In this document: positions 36,801-49,889 of the stretch, piece after piece | How the letters are laid out: each line of letters opens with the position of its first letter | Numbering within the stretch: position 1 is the first letter of the stretch | NCBI RefSeq assembly: GCF_021284765.1 | Contig: NZ_CP089924.1 | Location: forward strand, 558,001 to 622,000 | Direction of reading: 5' to 3' | Length of the DNA: 64,000 nt | Source of the DNA: Lysobacter sp. 5GHs7-4 | Lineage (GTDB): Bacteria; Pseudomonadota; Gammaproteobacteria; Xanthomonadales; Xanthomonadaceae | Made by a program: the position numbers and the translations under genes | Notes under the pieces: model-generated | Databases searched by the model: none | Seen by the model: only the letters and a program-made list of their open reading frames with translations | Told to the model about the DNA's origin: nothing

Positions 36801-39800
36801 ACTCAATCAACGTCTGGCCGGCTTGTCGCCGGAGAAACGCGCGTTGCTGCTGCAACAGCTGGCCAAGCAGTCGCCGGCCGCGCCGCGCAGCGAGATCGGC
36901 CGGCGCGCGCGCCCGGCGCGGATTCCGCTGTCGTACGCGCAGCAGCGCTTGTGGATACTCGATCAGCTCGATCCGGGATCGGCGGCGTACAACGTGCCGA
37001 CCACGATGTGGCTGCAGGGGCCGCTGGACGAGGCCGCGTTCGCGCGCGCGCTGGACGAAATCCAGCGTCGCCACGAAGTGCTGCGCACCACCATCGCCAG
37101 CGACGAGCAGGGCCCGCAACAAGTGGTGCAGCCGCCGTCGCCGGTGCCGATCGATCGCCAGGACGTGCGTGCGCTGCCGGCATCGGAACGCGAGGCGGCG
37201 GCGTTCGCGCATGCGCGCGCCGAGGCCGCGCGCGCGTTCGATCTGGCGCGCGGTCCCTTGCTGCGCGCGCTGCTGGTGCGGGTGGACGACGACCGCCATC
37301 TGTTCACCCTCAACGCCCACCACATCGCCGTCGACGGCTGGTCGCTGGGGCTGTTGAATCAGGAATTGCGCCAACTCTACGGCGCCTACCACGCCGGCCA
37401 GCCCTCGCCGCTGGCGGAACTGCCGGTGCAATACGTCGATTACGCGCTGTGGCAGCGCGAGCTGATGGAAGGCCCGACCCTGCAGGCGCAGCTGGCGTAC
37501 TGGCGGCAACGCCTGGCCGGCCCGCTGCCGGTGCTGGAGCTGCCGGGCGACCGCCCGCGCCCGCCGGTGCAGAGCTACGGCGGCGACGTGCTGCGCAGCA
37601 CCTTGGCGCCATCGACCTGGGAAGGCATCAAGCGGCTGAGCCGGCAGGAAGGCGCGACGCCGTTCATGGCCGTGCTGGCGGCGTACCAGACGCTGCTGAT
37701 GCGTTACTCCGGCCAGCACGATCTGGTGGTCGGCGTGGGCGTGGCCAACCGCCGCCGCGAGGAACTCGAATCGCTGGCCGGCTTCTTCGTCAACACCCTG
37801 GCCCTGCGCAACGACCTGTCCGGCAATCCGCGTTTCCGCGAGCTGCTGGCGCAGGTCAAGGACAGCACCCTGGGCGCGTACTCGCATCAGGATCTGCCGG
37901 CCGAACGCCTGATCGAAGACCTGCAGCCGGAACGTTCGCTGAGCCATGCGCCGCTGTTCCAGGCGATGCTGTTCTTCCAGAACTTCCCCAACGACGAAGT
38001 CGACCTGGCCGGCCTGACCCTGGCGCCGGTGGACTTCGACCAGATCAATCCGGGTACCGCGCGTTCGGATCTGGCGTTGTTCGCCAGCGAGCAGGACGGC
38101 AGCCTGGCGCTGTTCCTCGAATACGCCAGCGACCTGTTCGACGCGGCCACCGTCGAGGCCTTCTCCGCGCACTTCCAGCAACTGCTGGCGTCGATCGCGC
38201 AGGATCCGGATGCGCGATTGGGCGAGCTGGACATCCTCGATCCGGCGCAGCGTCAACGCTTGATCGCGGAATGGAACGCCACCGATCTGGATGTGCCGCT
38301 CAACCTGCCGCTGCATCGTCTGTTCGAGCAGCAGGCGCAGCGCCGGCCCGATGCGATCGCGGTCGAGTGCGGCCCGCAACGTCTCAGTTACGCCGAACTC
38401 GATGCCCAGGCCGACGCGCTCGCGCGTGCGCTGGCCGCGCGCGGCGCCGGACCGGGCGATCTGGTCGGCCTGTTCGTCGAACGTTCGCCGCGCATGCTGG
38501 TCGGCCTGCTCGGCATCCTCAAGGCCGGCGCCGCCTATGTGCCGATGGATCCCAGCTATCCGGCCGAACGCCTGGGCTACATGCTCGAAGACGCGCGCGC
38601 GCGCTGGATCGTGAGCGAGCGCGGTCTGCAGTCGCAGCTGCCGGCCAGCGATTGCGAGCTGCTGTGGCTGGACGAGCTGGACGCCGCGCCCGGCACGCGC
38701 GTCGACAGCGGCGTCGGCCCGGAAGACCTGGCCTACGTGATCTTCACTTCCGGCTCTACCGGCCGGCCCAAGGGCGTGCAGATTCCGCACCGCGCGGTGG
38801 TCAATTTCCTCGCCGCGGTCGCGCGCGAACCGGGCCTGAGCGAACGCGACACGATGTGCGCGGTCACCACGCTGTCGTTCGACATCGCCGTGCTGGAACT
38901 GCTGCTGCCGCTGCAGGTCGGCGCGCGCATCGTGCTGGCCGACCGCGCCACCGCCGCCGACGGCGCCGCGCTGGCGCGCCTGCTGGACCACAGCGGCGCC
39001 ACGGTGATGCAGGCCACGCCCGCGACCTGGCGCATGCTGCTGGACGCCGGCTGGGCCGGCCGTGCGCAGCTGCGCATGCTGTGCGGCGGCGAAGCGCTGG
39101 CGCGCGAACTGGCGACGCGCCTGCTGCCCTGCGGTGCGGAGCTGTGGAATCTCTACGGTCCCACCGAAACCACGGTGTGGTCGGCGGTCGAGCGCGTCGG
39201 CGCCGGCGATGCCGCGATCACCATCGGCCGGCCGCTGGCCAACACGCAGCTGCACATCGTCGACGCACGCGGCCAGCTGGTGCCGGTCGGCGTGCCCGGC
39301 GAGCTGCTGATCGGCGGCTTGGGTGTGGCGCGCGGCTATCTGGCGCGGCCGGACCTCACCGCCGAAAAATTCGTGCCCGACCGTTACGGCCCGAACCGCG
39401 GCGCGCGCCTGTACCGCACCGGCGATCTGGCGCGGCGCCTGCGCGACGGCCGCATCGAGGTGCTCGGCCGCATCGATCATCAGGTCAAGCTGCGCGGCTT
39501 CCGCATCGAGCTGGGCGAAATCGAATCCGTGCTGGCCGATCATCCGCAGGTGCGGCAGGCGGTGGTGATCTGCCGCGAGGACCGGCCCGGCGACAAGCGC
39601 CTGGTCGCCTACACCCTCGGCGAGGCCGATGCCGCGCAGCTGCGCGCGCACGCGCGCCAGCGCCTGCCCGAATACATGCTGCCTTCGGCCTATGTGAGCC
39701 TGGCGCAGTACCCGCTGACGCCCAACGGCAAGGTCGACCGCAAGGCGCTGCCGGCGCCGGACGCCGACGCGCTGGAGGCGCGCGCCTACGTCGCGCCGCG

Positions 39801-40128
39801 CAACGGCGAGGAAGAAACGCTGGCGCGCTTGTGGGCCGAAGTGCTGGGGCTGGAGCGGGTCGGCATCCACGACGACTTCTTCGACCTGGGCGGCCACTCG
39901 CTGCTGGCCACGCAGTTGATCACGCGCGCGCAGAAGGCCTTCGGCGGCGAGATCGCGCTGCGCACCTTGTTCGAGGCGCCGACCGTGGCCGGCTTCGCCG
40001 AACTGTTGCTGCGCCAGCGCATGGACGGCGTCGACGCCGACGCGCTGGCCGGCATGCTCGACCAACTCGAAGGTCTGTCCGACGAGGACATCCAATTGTT
40101 GCTGGCCGGCGAGGGCGCCGAATCGTGA
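36793..40128 (+). CDS. NRPS module 2 (C-A-T), predicted glycine
   Basis: 1111 aa. The C domain has HHIAVDG at 176-182. The A domain has FTSGSTGRPKG at 651. The hand-read specificity code is D-I-L-Q-L-G-L-V-W, one change from the known glycine code DILQLGLIW, so glycine is the best prediction. The carrier domain has FFDLGGHSLLATQL with Ser1036. It ends with a docking-like LDQLEGLSDEDIQLLL. There is no epimerisation domain. The start overlaps the previous stop by 8 nt, so the synthetases are translationally coupled. Confidence 0.92.
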   Translation: MAELNQRLAGLSPEKRALLLQQLAKQSPAAPRSEIGRRARPARIPLSYAQQRLWILDQLDPGSAAYNVPTTMWLQGPLDEAAFARALDEIQRRHEVLRTTIASDEQGPQQVVQPPSPVPIDRQDVRALPASEREAAAFAHARAEAARAFDLARGPLLRALLVRVDDDRHLFTLNAHHIAVDGWSLGLLNQELRQLYGAYHAGQPSPLAELPVQYVDYALWQRELMEGPTLQAQLAYWRQRLAGPLPVLELPGDRPRPPVQSYGGDVLRSTLAPSTWEGIKRLSRQEGATPFMAVLAAYQTLLMRYSGQHDLVVGVGVANRRREELESLAGFFVNTLALRNDLSGNPRFRELLAQVKDSTLGAYSHQDLPAERLIEDLQPERSLSHAPLFQAMLFFQNFPNDEVDLAGLTLAPVDFDQINPGTARSDLALFASEQDGSLALFLEYASDLFDAATVEAFSAHFQQLLASIAQDPDARLGELDILDPAQRQRLIAEWNATDLDVPLNLPLHRLFEQQAQRRPDAIAVECGPQRLSYAELDAQADALARALAARGAGPGDLVGLFVERSPRMLVGLLGILKAGAAYVPMDPSYPAERLGYMLEDARARWIVSERGLQSQLPASDCELLWLDELDAAPGTRVDSGVGPEDLAYVIFTSGSTGRPKGVQIPHRAVVNFLAAVAREPGLSERDTMCAVTTLSFDIAVLELLLPLQVGARIVLADRATAADGAALARLLDHSGATVMQATPATWRMLLDAGWAGRAQLRMLCGGEALARELATRLLPCGAELWNLYGPTETTVWSAVERVGAGDAAITIGRPLANTQLHIVDARGQLVPVGVPGELLIGGLGVARGYLARPDLTAEKFVPDRYGPNRGARLYRTGDLARRLRDGRIEVLGRIDHQVKLRGFRIELGEIESVLADHPQVRQAVVICREDRPGDKRLVAYTLGEADAAQLRAHARQRLPEYMLPSAYVSLAQYPLTPNGKVDRKALPAPDADALEARAYVAPRNGEEETLARLWAEVLGLERVGIHDDFFDLGGHSLLATQLITRAQKAFGGEIALRTLFEAPTVAGFAELLLRQRMDGVDADALAGMLDQLEGLSDEDIQLLLAGEGAES

Positions 40129-40159
40129 GCCAGCGTCGCATCCAGGGAAGGGAGTGCGC

Positions 40160-44664
<4,505 letters not shown>

Positions 44665-44668
<4 letters not shown>

Positions 44669-45996
44669 ACCGCTACGCCGGCCTGCGCGATTTCCTGCTG
44701 ATCTGGGTCGGCCAGCTGGTGTCGGGCGTGGGCTCGCGCCTGACTTCGTTCGCGCTGGGCATCTGGGTGTACCAGAGCACCGGTTCGACCACGCAGTTCG
44801 CGCTGATCTTCGTCGCGATGGCGGTGCCGGCCTTGCTGATCTCGCCGATCGCCGGCGCCCTGGTCGACCGCTGGGACCGGCGCCGCACCATGATCGTCTG
44901 CGACGCCGCTTCGGCACTGACCATGTTCGCGCTGGCGGCGCTGTACGCGACCGACACGCTGGCGCTGTGGCACGTCTACGCCGGCGTCGGCATCTCGGCG
45001 ATCGCCAACGCTTTCCTGCAGCCGGCCTACGCCGCCAGCATTCCCTTGCTGGCCAGCCAGGAACAGCTCACGCGCGTGAACGGTCTGGTGCAGACCGGAT
45101 TCGCCGTGGCCCAGGTCGGTGGCCCCCTGCTGGCCGGCGTGCTGGTCAGCACGATCTCGATGCAGGGCGTGCTGATCGTCGACGCGCTGACCTTCGTGGT
45201 GGGCGTGGTCGCGCTGCTGTTCGCGCGCGTGCCGCGTCCGCAGCGCAGCGAGCCGGCCGAGGACAGCCTGTGGCGCGAGGCCGCCACCGGCTTCCGCTAC
45301 GTGCACGAGCGCCCCGGCCTGTACGGCCTGCTGCTGGTGTTCGGCGCCACCAACTTTTTGTTCGGCATCGCCAGCATCGCGATCACGCCGCTGGTGCTGT
45401 CCTTCGCCGACGCCGGCCTGCTGGGCGTGCAGATGGCGGTCGGCGGTTGCGGTCTGCTGCTGGGCGGCCTGGCCATGAGCACCTGGGGCGGACCGCGCCG
45501 GCGCGTGCACGGCGTGCTCGGTTTTTCGCTGGCCGCCGGCGTGCTGCTGGCCGTGCACGGCCTGGCGCCTTCGTTCGCGCTGGTGCTGGTGGCCGGTTTC
45601 GGCTTCTTCCTGACGTTACCTGTGCTCAACGCGTCGAACGCCGCGCTGTGGCAAAGCAAAGTCCCGGCCGATCTGCAGGGCCGCTGCTTCGCGATCCAGC
45701 GCGTGCTGTCGGAAGCGGCGATGCCGCTGGGCTACTGCCTGGCCGGTCCGCTGGCCGAACGCGTGTTCGAGCCTTTGATGGCGCCCGGCGGCGCCCTGGC
45801 CGCATCGGTCGGGGCCTGGATCGGCGTCGGTCCGGGCCGCGGGCTGGGCCTGATGTTCATTGTCTTGGGAGTCCTGATGACGGCGGTCGCGGCCAGCGCC
45901 TATGCGGTGCGCGCGATCCGCCGGGTCGAGGACGAATTGCCCGATGCGCCGATCCTGGCGACGGGTCCGGCGGCGCAGGTCAGTGCCGCGGCTTGA
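44665..45996 (+). CDS. MFS transporter, probable product exporter
   Basis: 443 aa from GTG at 44665 (GTGA overlap with the NRPS stop, GAGGAGGAA ribosome site). About 10-12 hydrophobic helices. LVDRWDRRRTMIVCD is the MFS loop 2-3 motif, and QPAYAASIPLLASQEQLTRVNG is typical of MFS exporters found in NRPS/siderophore clusters. It probably exports the peptide product or gives self-protection. Confidence 0.9.
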
Positions 45997-46014
45997 GTTT
46001 CAGAGGGAGGCGTC

Positions 46015-46224
46015 ATGCAAGGAGAAGAGACGGATCTCGGCGCGCATCGCGTGCTGGTCAATCACGAAGACCAGTACTCGATCCTGCCGGTGGCGTATGC
46101 GATTCCGCAGGGCTGGCGCGATGCCGGCTTCGAGGGATCGAAGGACGAATGCCTGACCCACATCCGTGGGCGATGGACCGATATGCGCCCGCTCAGCGTG
46201 CGCGACCCGGCCAGCGGCGGATAA
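46015..46224 (+). CDS. MbtH-like protein
   Basis: 69 aa. The family pattern is [37 protein letters not shown]. The Trp usually found in the first motif (NHExQYSxWP) is Leu here (SILP), while GW and WTDMRP are kept. MbtH proteins help A domains fold and activate amino acids. Its presence supports active A domains in this operon. AGGGAGG is 7 nt before ATG. Confidence 0.95.
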   Translation: MQGEETDLGAHRVLVNHEDQYSILPVAYAIPQGWRDAGFEGSKDECLTHIRGRWTDMRPLSVRDPASGG

Positions 46225-46246
46225 GTCAGGGACTAGGAGCAAGGCG

Positions 46247-47101
46247 ATGAGCCCAGACAACGATTCCTTCCAACTGCCCGACCCGGATGCGGCGATGATG
46301 GCCGGCCGCACCCATGTCGAGAGCGCCGGCGCGGCCGCGCGCGGCCAGCTGCTGCGCGCCTCGGACGTCGAGCGCAACCAGCACGCCAGCGCGCCGCTGC
46401 CCACCATCGTGAGCTGGGTGCGCGAGTTTCTCGCGCAACCGCATCCGAACCTGGGACGCACCGGCCCGGTGTGTCCGTTCACGCCGCTGGCGCTGGGCCT
46501 GGACACGATCTGGCTCACCGAGGTCGTCGACCCGGATCCCGATCCGGAGCGCATGGCCGAGCTGATCGCCCATTACCGCGATCTGTTCCTGGAGATCGAG
46601 CCGCGTTCCGGCGCGGCGGCGGTCAACAAGTCGATCCTGATCGTGTTCCCCAACCTGGGGCCCGACGGCGCCAGCGTGGTCGACCGCATCCAGGCCGAAC
46701 ACAAGGGCGGCTTCGTCGAGCTGGGTCTGATGCTGGGCGAGTTCCATGCGCGCAACGCCAGCCCTGGCCTGCGCAATCCGGATTTCTTCCCGCTGCGCAG
46801 CCCGGTGCCGATGCTGGCGATCCGGCATATGGTCGAATCCGACCTGCCGTTCCTGCGCCGCGACATCGATGCGCCGGAAGTGCGCGCGGCGTATCTGCGT
46901 TCCTACCTGCGCCGGCTCGGTCCCAACCTGCGCCGCAACAATTTCGAACAGGCGATCGAAGCCCTGGTCGAGGCCGAACTGCAGCTGCGCCTGCGCGGCC
47001 TGCAGAGCGAATCGCCGCGCCTGAGCGCGGTGTCGCGCCCGGTCGCGCGCGCCAACGCGCGCAGCGCCCGCAGCACCGCCGGAACCGCGCTCGATGACTG
47101 A
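46247..47101 (+). CDS. Unrecognised protein of the NRPS operon
   Basis: 284 aa from ATG at 46247 with AGGAGCAAGG upstream. No membrane segment or signal. A conserved-looking core HPNLGRTGPVCPFTPLALGL and KSILIVFPNLGPDGASVVDRIQ, and a region with GEFHARNASPGLRN. The VCPF motif reminds me of a family annotated as DUF6875 in other NRPS clusters, but I cannot confirm it. It overlaps the flavoprotein start by 8 nt and is 22 nt after mbtH, so it is likely part of the same transcript and may tailor a substrate. Confidence 0.72.
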   Translation: MSPDNDSFQLPDPDAAMMAGRTHVESAGAAARGQLLRASDVERNQHASAPLPTIVSWVREFLAQPHPNLGRTGPVCPFTPLALGLDTIWLTEVVDPDPDPERMAELIAHYRDLFLEIEPRSGAAAVNKSILIVFPNLGPDGASVVDRIQAEHKGGFVELGLMLGEFHARNASPGLRNPDFFPLRSPVPMLAIRHMVESDLPFLRRDIDAPEVRAAYLRSYLRRLGPNLRRNNFEQAIEALVEAELQLRLRGLQSESPRLSAVSRPVARANARSARSTAGTALDD

Positions 47102-48428
47102 GGCCTCCGCAACCGCGCGCGTGGCCATCGTCGGCGGCGGCCTCGCCGGCTCGCTGCTGGCGCTGCGCCTGGCCGCGCTGGGCCATGGCGTCGACGTCTA
47201 CGAGCGCCGCCCCGATCCGCGCGTCAGCGGCGCCGAAGGCGGCCGCTCGATCAACCTGGGCCTGTCCAAGCGCGGCATCCAGGCGCTGACCGAAGCGCAA
47301 CTGATCGACGAGGTCATGCCGACCTGCGTGACCATGGCCGGCCGCGTGATCCATGCGCCCGACGGCAGCACGCGCTACCAGCCGTACGGCAAGGACCGCG
47401 GCGAAGTCCTGCACTCGATCGACCGCAACGAACTCAACCGCCTGCTGCTGGATCGCGCCGAACGCCATCCGCAGGTGCGCCTGCACTTCGATCATCGCCT
47501 GGTCGGTGTCGACAAGACCGCGCGCGAACTGGAATTCGAGCACGCCGGCGCGCGCCTGCGCGTGCGCCCGGACTGGGTGGTCGGCGCCGACGGCGCGTTC
47601 TCGCGCACGCGTCAGGAAATGCAGCGCGGCGAGCGCGCCGACTACCACCAGGAATACCTGGAGTGGGGCTACAAGGAACTCACCCTGAAGCCGCTGGCCG
47701 ACGGCAGTTCGGCGATCGAGCTGGAAGCGCTGCACGTGTGGCCGCGCAGCCACGGCCTGTTCGTCTCGCACCCCAACCGCGACGGCTCGCATACGCTGAC
47801 CCTGTTCCTGCCGTTCGAGGGCCCCGACAGTTTCGCCACCACCCGCGACGAAGACGACGTGCGCGCCTTGTTCACCAAGTATTTCCCCGACCTGCTGCCG
47901 CTGCTGCCGCAGCTGGTGGAGGAATGGATGGCGCACCCGGTCGGGGCGCTGGTGACCACGCGCACCGCGCCGTGGAGCCGCGAAGACTGGATGGTGCTGG
48001 TCGGCGACGCCTGCCACGCCGTGTATCCGTTCTATGGTCAGGGCATGAACTCGGCGTTCGAGGATTGTTCGGCGCTGATGGCCGCGCTGGCGCGGCATCC
48101 GGGCCGGCGCGCGGACGCGTTCGCCGATTACGAACGTTCGCGGCGCCCGCACACCGACACCCTGGCCGAGCTGTCCAAGGCCAACTTCGTCGAGCTGCGG
48201 CAGAAGGTGCAGTCGCCGTGGTTCCTGGCGCGCAAACGCCTGGACGTGAGCTTGAACCGCCTGCTGCCCAAGACCTGGCTGCCGCTGTACACCATGATCG
48301 CGCACACCACGATGCCGTACGGCGATGCGTTGGCGCGCGCGCGCCGGCAGGAACGCATCCTGGTCGGCGCCGGTGCCGGCGCGCTGGCGGTGGCCGCGGT
48401 CGGCGCCTGGCTGATGCTGGGCGCCTGA
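47094..48428 (+). CDS. kmo: FAD-dependent monooxygenase of the kynurenine 3-monooxygenase family
   Basis: 444 aa. VAIVGGGLAGSLLALRLAAL (FAD-binding) near residue 10, then RSINLGLSKRGIQAL and VVGADGAFSRTRQEM, and the second FAD motif GDACHAVYPFYGQGMNSAFED. These are the KMO-specific features, and the C-terminus has a hydrophobic helix (about 425-444) as in membrane-associated KMOs. It hydroxylates kynurenine to 3-hydroxykynurenine. Xanthomonads make NAD via this route, so it could be a primary gene. Its 8-nt overlap with the NRPS-operon gene argues for a link to the cluster. Confidence 0.88.
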   Translation: MTEASATARVAIVGGGLAGSLLALRLAALGHGVDVYERRPDPRVSGAEGGRSINLGLSKRGIQALTEAQLIDEVMPTCVTMAGRVIHAPDGSTRYQPYGKDRGEVLHSIDRNELNRLLLDRAERHPQVRLHFDHRLVGVDKTARELEFEHAGARLRVRPDWVVGADGAFSRTRQEMQRGERADYHQEYLEWGYKELTLKPLADGSSAIELEALHVWPRSHGLFVSHPNRDGSHTLTLFLPFEGPDSFATTRDEDDVRALFTKYFPDLLPLLPQLVEEWMAHPVGALVTTRTAPWSREDWMVLVGDACHAVYPFYGQGMNSAFEDCSALMAALARHPGRRADAFADYERSRRPHTDTLAELSKANFVELRQKVQSPWFLARKRLDVSLNRLLPKTWLPLYTMIAHTTMPYGDALARARRQERILVGAGAGALAVAAVGAWLMLGA

Positions 48429-48476
48429 GCGCGCTGCGCGACGGCCGCCGCGCGCAGCGTACCTGCGCGACCGCGC

Positions 48477-48977
48477 CTAGCCGCGGCGCGCGCCGATCGC
48501 TTCGGCGCGCCGCGCTTGCGGCTCCGGCGCGCCGCGCAGCCCCAGAATCACCTGCCGCGACGCGGCCGCGCACACCAGCGTGCGCAGGCTGTCGTTGACC
48601 GCCTCGGTCATCTCGCGCTGCGAATCCGGCAAACCGTGGCGTTGCGCCAGCCACTGCAGGTCCACATAGGCCACGCGCGTGTGGCCGTCGTCGTGGCGCC
48701 AGGCCAGCGCCCGCATCGGCAGGTCGATCGCCATGGTCGGCTGCTCCAGCATCGCCACCGCGGCCGCCAGCGGATTGCCGAACAACAACAACTGCGTCGG
48801 CGGCATGCGCAGGCCGCAGCCGTCGGCGATGCGCGCGTGGTCGATGCGCGAGTACACGCGCAGGCCGCGTTGTTCGACCATCGCCACCAGCCGGTCGATG
48901 GTGCTGGAGACGGTGTAGGCGCTGCGCAGGATGCACAGGCCGGGCGGTGCGACGGGATCGATAGCTGCAAGAGTCAT
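48477..48977 (-). CDS. DUF302 family protein
   Basis: 166 aa from ATG at 48977. The pattern STIDRLVAMVEQRGLRVYSRIDHA, PPTQLLLFGNPLAAAVAMLEQP and IDLPMRALAWRH is that of the DUF302 fold. Function unknown. It converges on the monooxygenase gene from the other side, with 48 nt between the stops. Confidence 0.85.
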   Translation of the reverse strand: MTLAAIDPVAPPGLCILRSAYTVSSTIDRLVAMVEQRGLRVYSRIDHARIADGCGLRMPPTQLLLFGNPLAAAVAMLEQPTMAIDLPMRALAWRHDDGHTRVAYVDLQWLAQRHGLPDSQREMTEAVNDSLRTLVCAAASRQVILGLRGAPEPQARRAEAIGARRG

Positions 48978-49186
48978 GCGGGTACTCGCTGTGCTGCGGG
49001 TTGCGGCGACGGGCCCGGCGTTGGCGCCGGATTCGTTCGCCTTACCCACTACATCGCGTTGCCGCCGCGCAAGCGGACGCGACCTGCGCCGATCGCGTTG
49101 CGCGCCTCTACTCAGGTTCAGCGATGCGAAGACCGCGTTCACATGGGCGATGGCCCGCGGCGCGGCCGCGCCGTCGCCGCTGCGCC

Positions 49187-49666
49187 TCATTCGCCGCCGG
49201 CGTAACCGAGCTGGCGCCAGGCCTCGAACACCACCACCGCCACCGCATTGGACAGGTTGAGGCTGCGGTTGTCCGGCCGCATCGGCAGGCGCAGGCGCTG
49301 CGCCTCGGGCACGGCCTCCAGCACCTCGCCGGGCAGGCCGCGGGTTTCCGGGCCGAACAGGAAGGCGTCGCCGGGCCGGTACTGCGGGCGGTCGTGGCGC
49401 ATGCGGCCGCGCGTGCTCAGCGCGTACAGCCGCGGCGGCGCGCCCTGGTCCTGGGCGATCGCCGCCAGCGCCGCGTCCAGGCCTTCGTGCACGCGCAGGG
49501 TGGCGTACTCGTGGTAGTCCAGGCCCGCGCGCTTGAGCTGCCTGTCCTCCAGGCTAAAGCCCAGCGGCGCGATCAGGTGCAGACGCGCGCCGGTGTTGGC
49601 GCACAGCCGGATCACGTTGCCGGTGTTGGGCGGAATCTCGGGCTGGTAGAGGATGACGTCGAACAT
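49187..49666 (-). CDS. trmL: tRNA (cytidine(34)-2'-O)-methyltransferase TrmL
   Basis: 159 aa, the usual size. [19 protein letters not shown] at the N-terminus, [10 protein letters not shown] and the C-terminal [22 protein letters not shown] knot motif are the SPOUT methyltransferase signature of TrmL. It methylates the wobble position of tRNA-Leu isoacceptors. Confidence 0.96.
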   Translation of the reverse strand: MFDVILYQPEIPPNTGNVIRLCANTGARLHLIAPLGFSLEDRQLKRAGLDYHEYATLRVHEGLDAALAAIAQDQGAPPRLYALSTRGRMRHDRPQYRPGDAFLFGPETRGLPGEVLEAVPEAQRLRLPMRPDNRSLNLSNAVAVVVFEAWRQLGYAGGE

Positions 49667-49889
49667 GCGCCCATTATGCGGGGCCGGACCTGACGCCTGT
49701 AGGCACCGAAAATGTGCAACGCGCCTGGGCGCAGACCCCCTACCTAACTTGTGGCCTAGTGCCCCGGGGCGGCCGCGGCGACTAGGATGCAGGGTCGTAT
49801 GCCGGGCCTGGCCCGCGTCCGCTATGCCTGCGTTCGTCCAAATTCGCCGTTTCTATCCGTCGCTACAAATCATCGCTTCAGGAGCCTCC

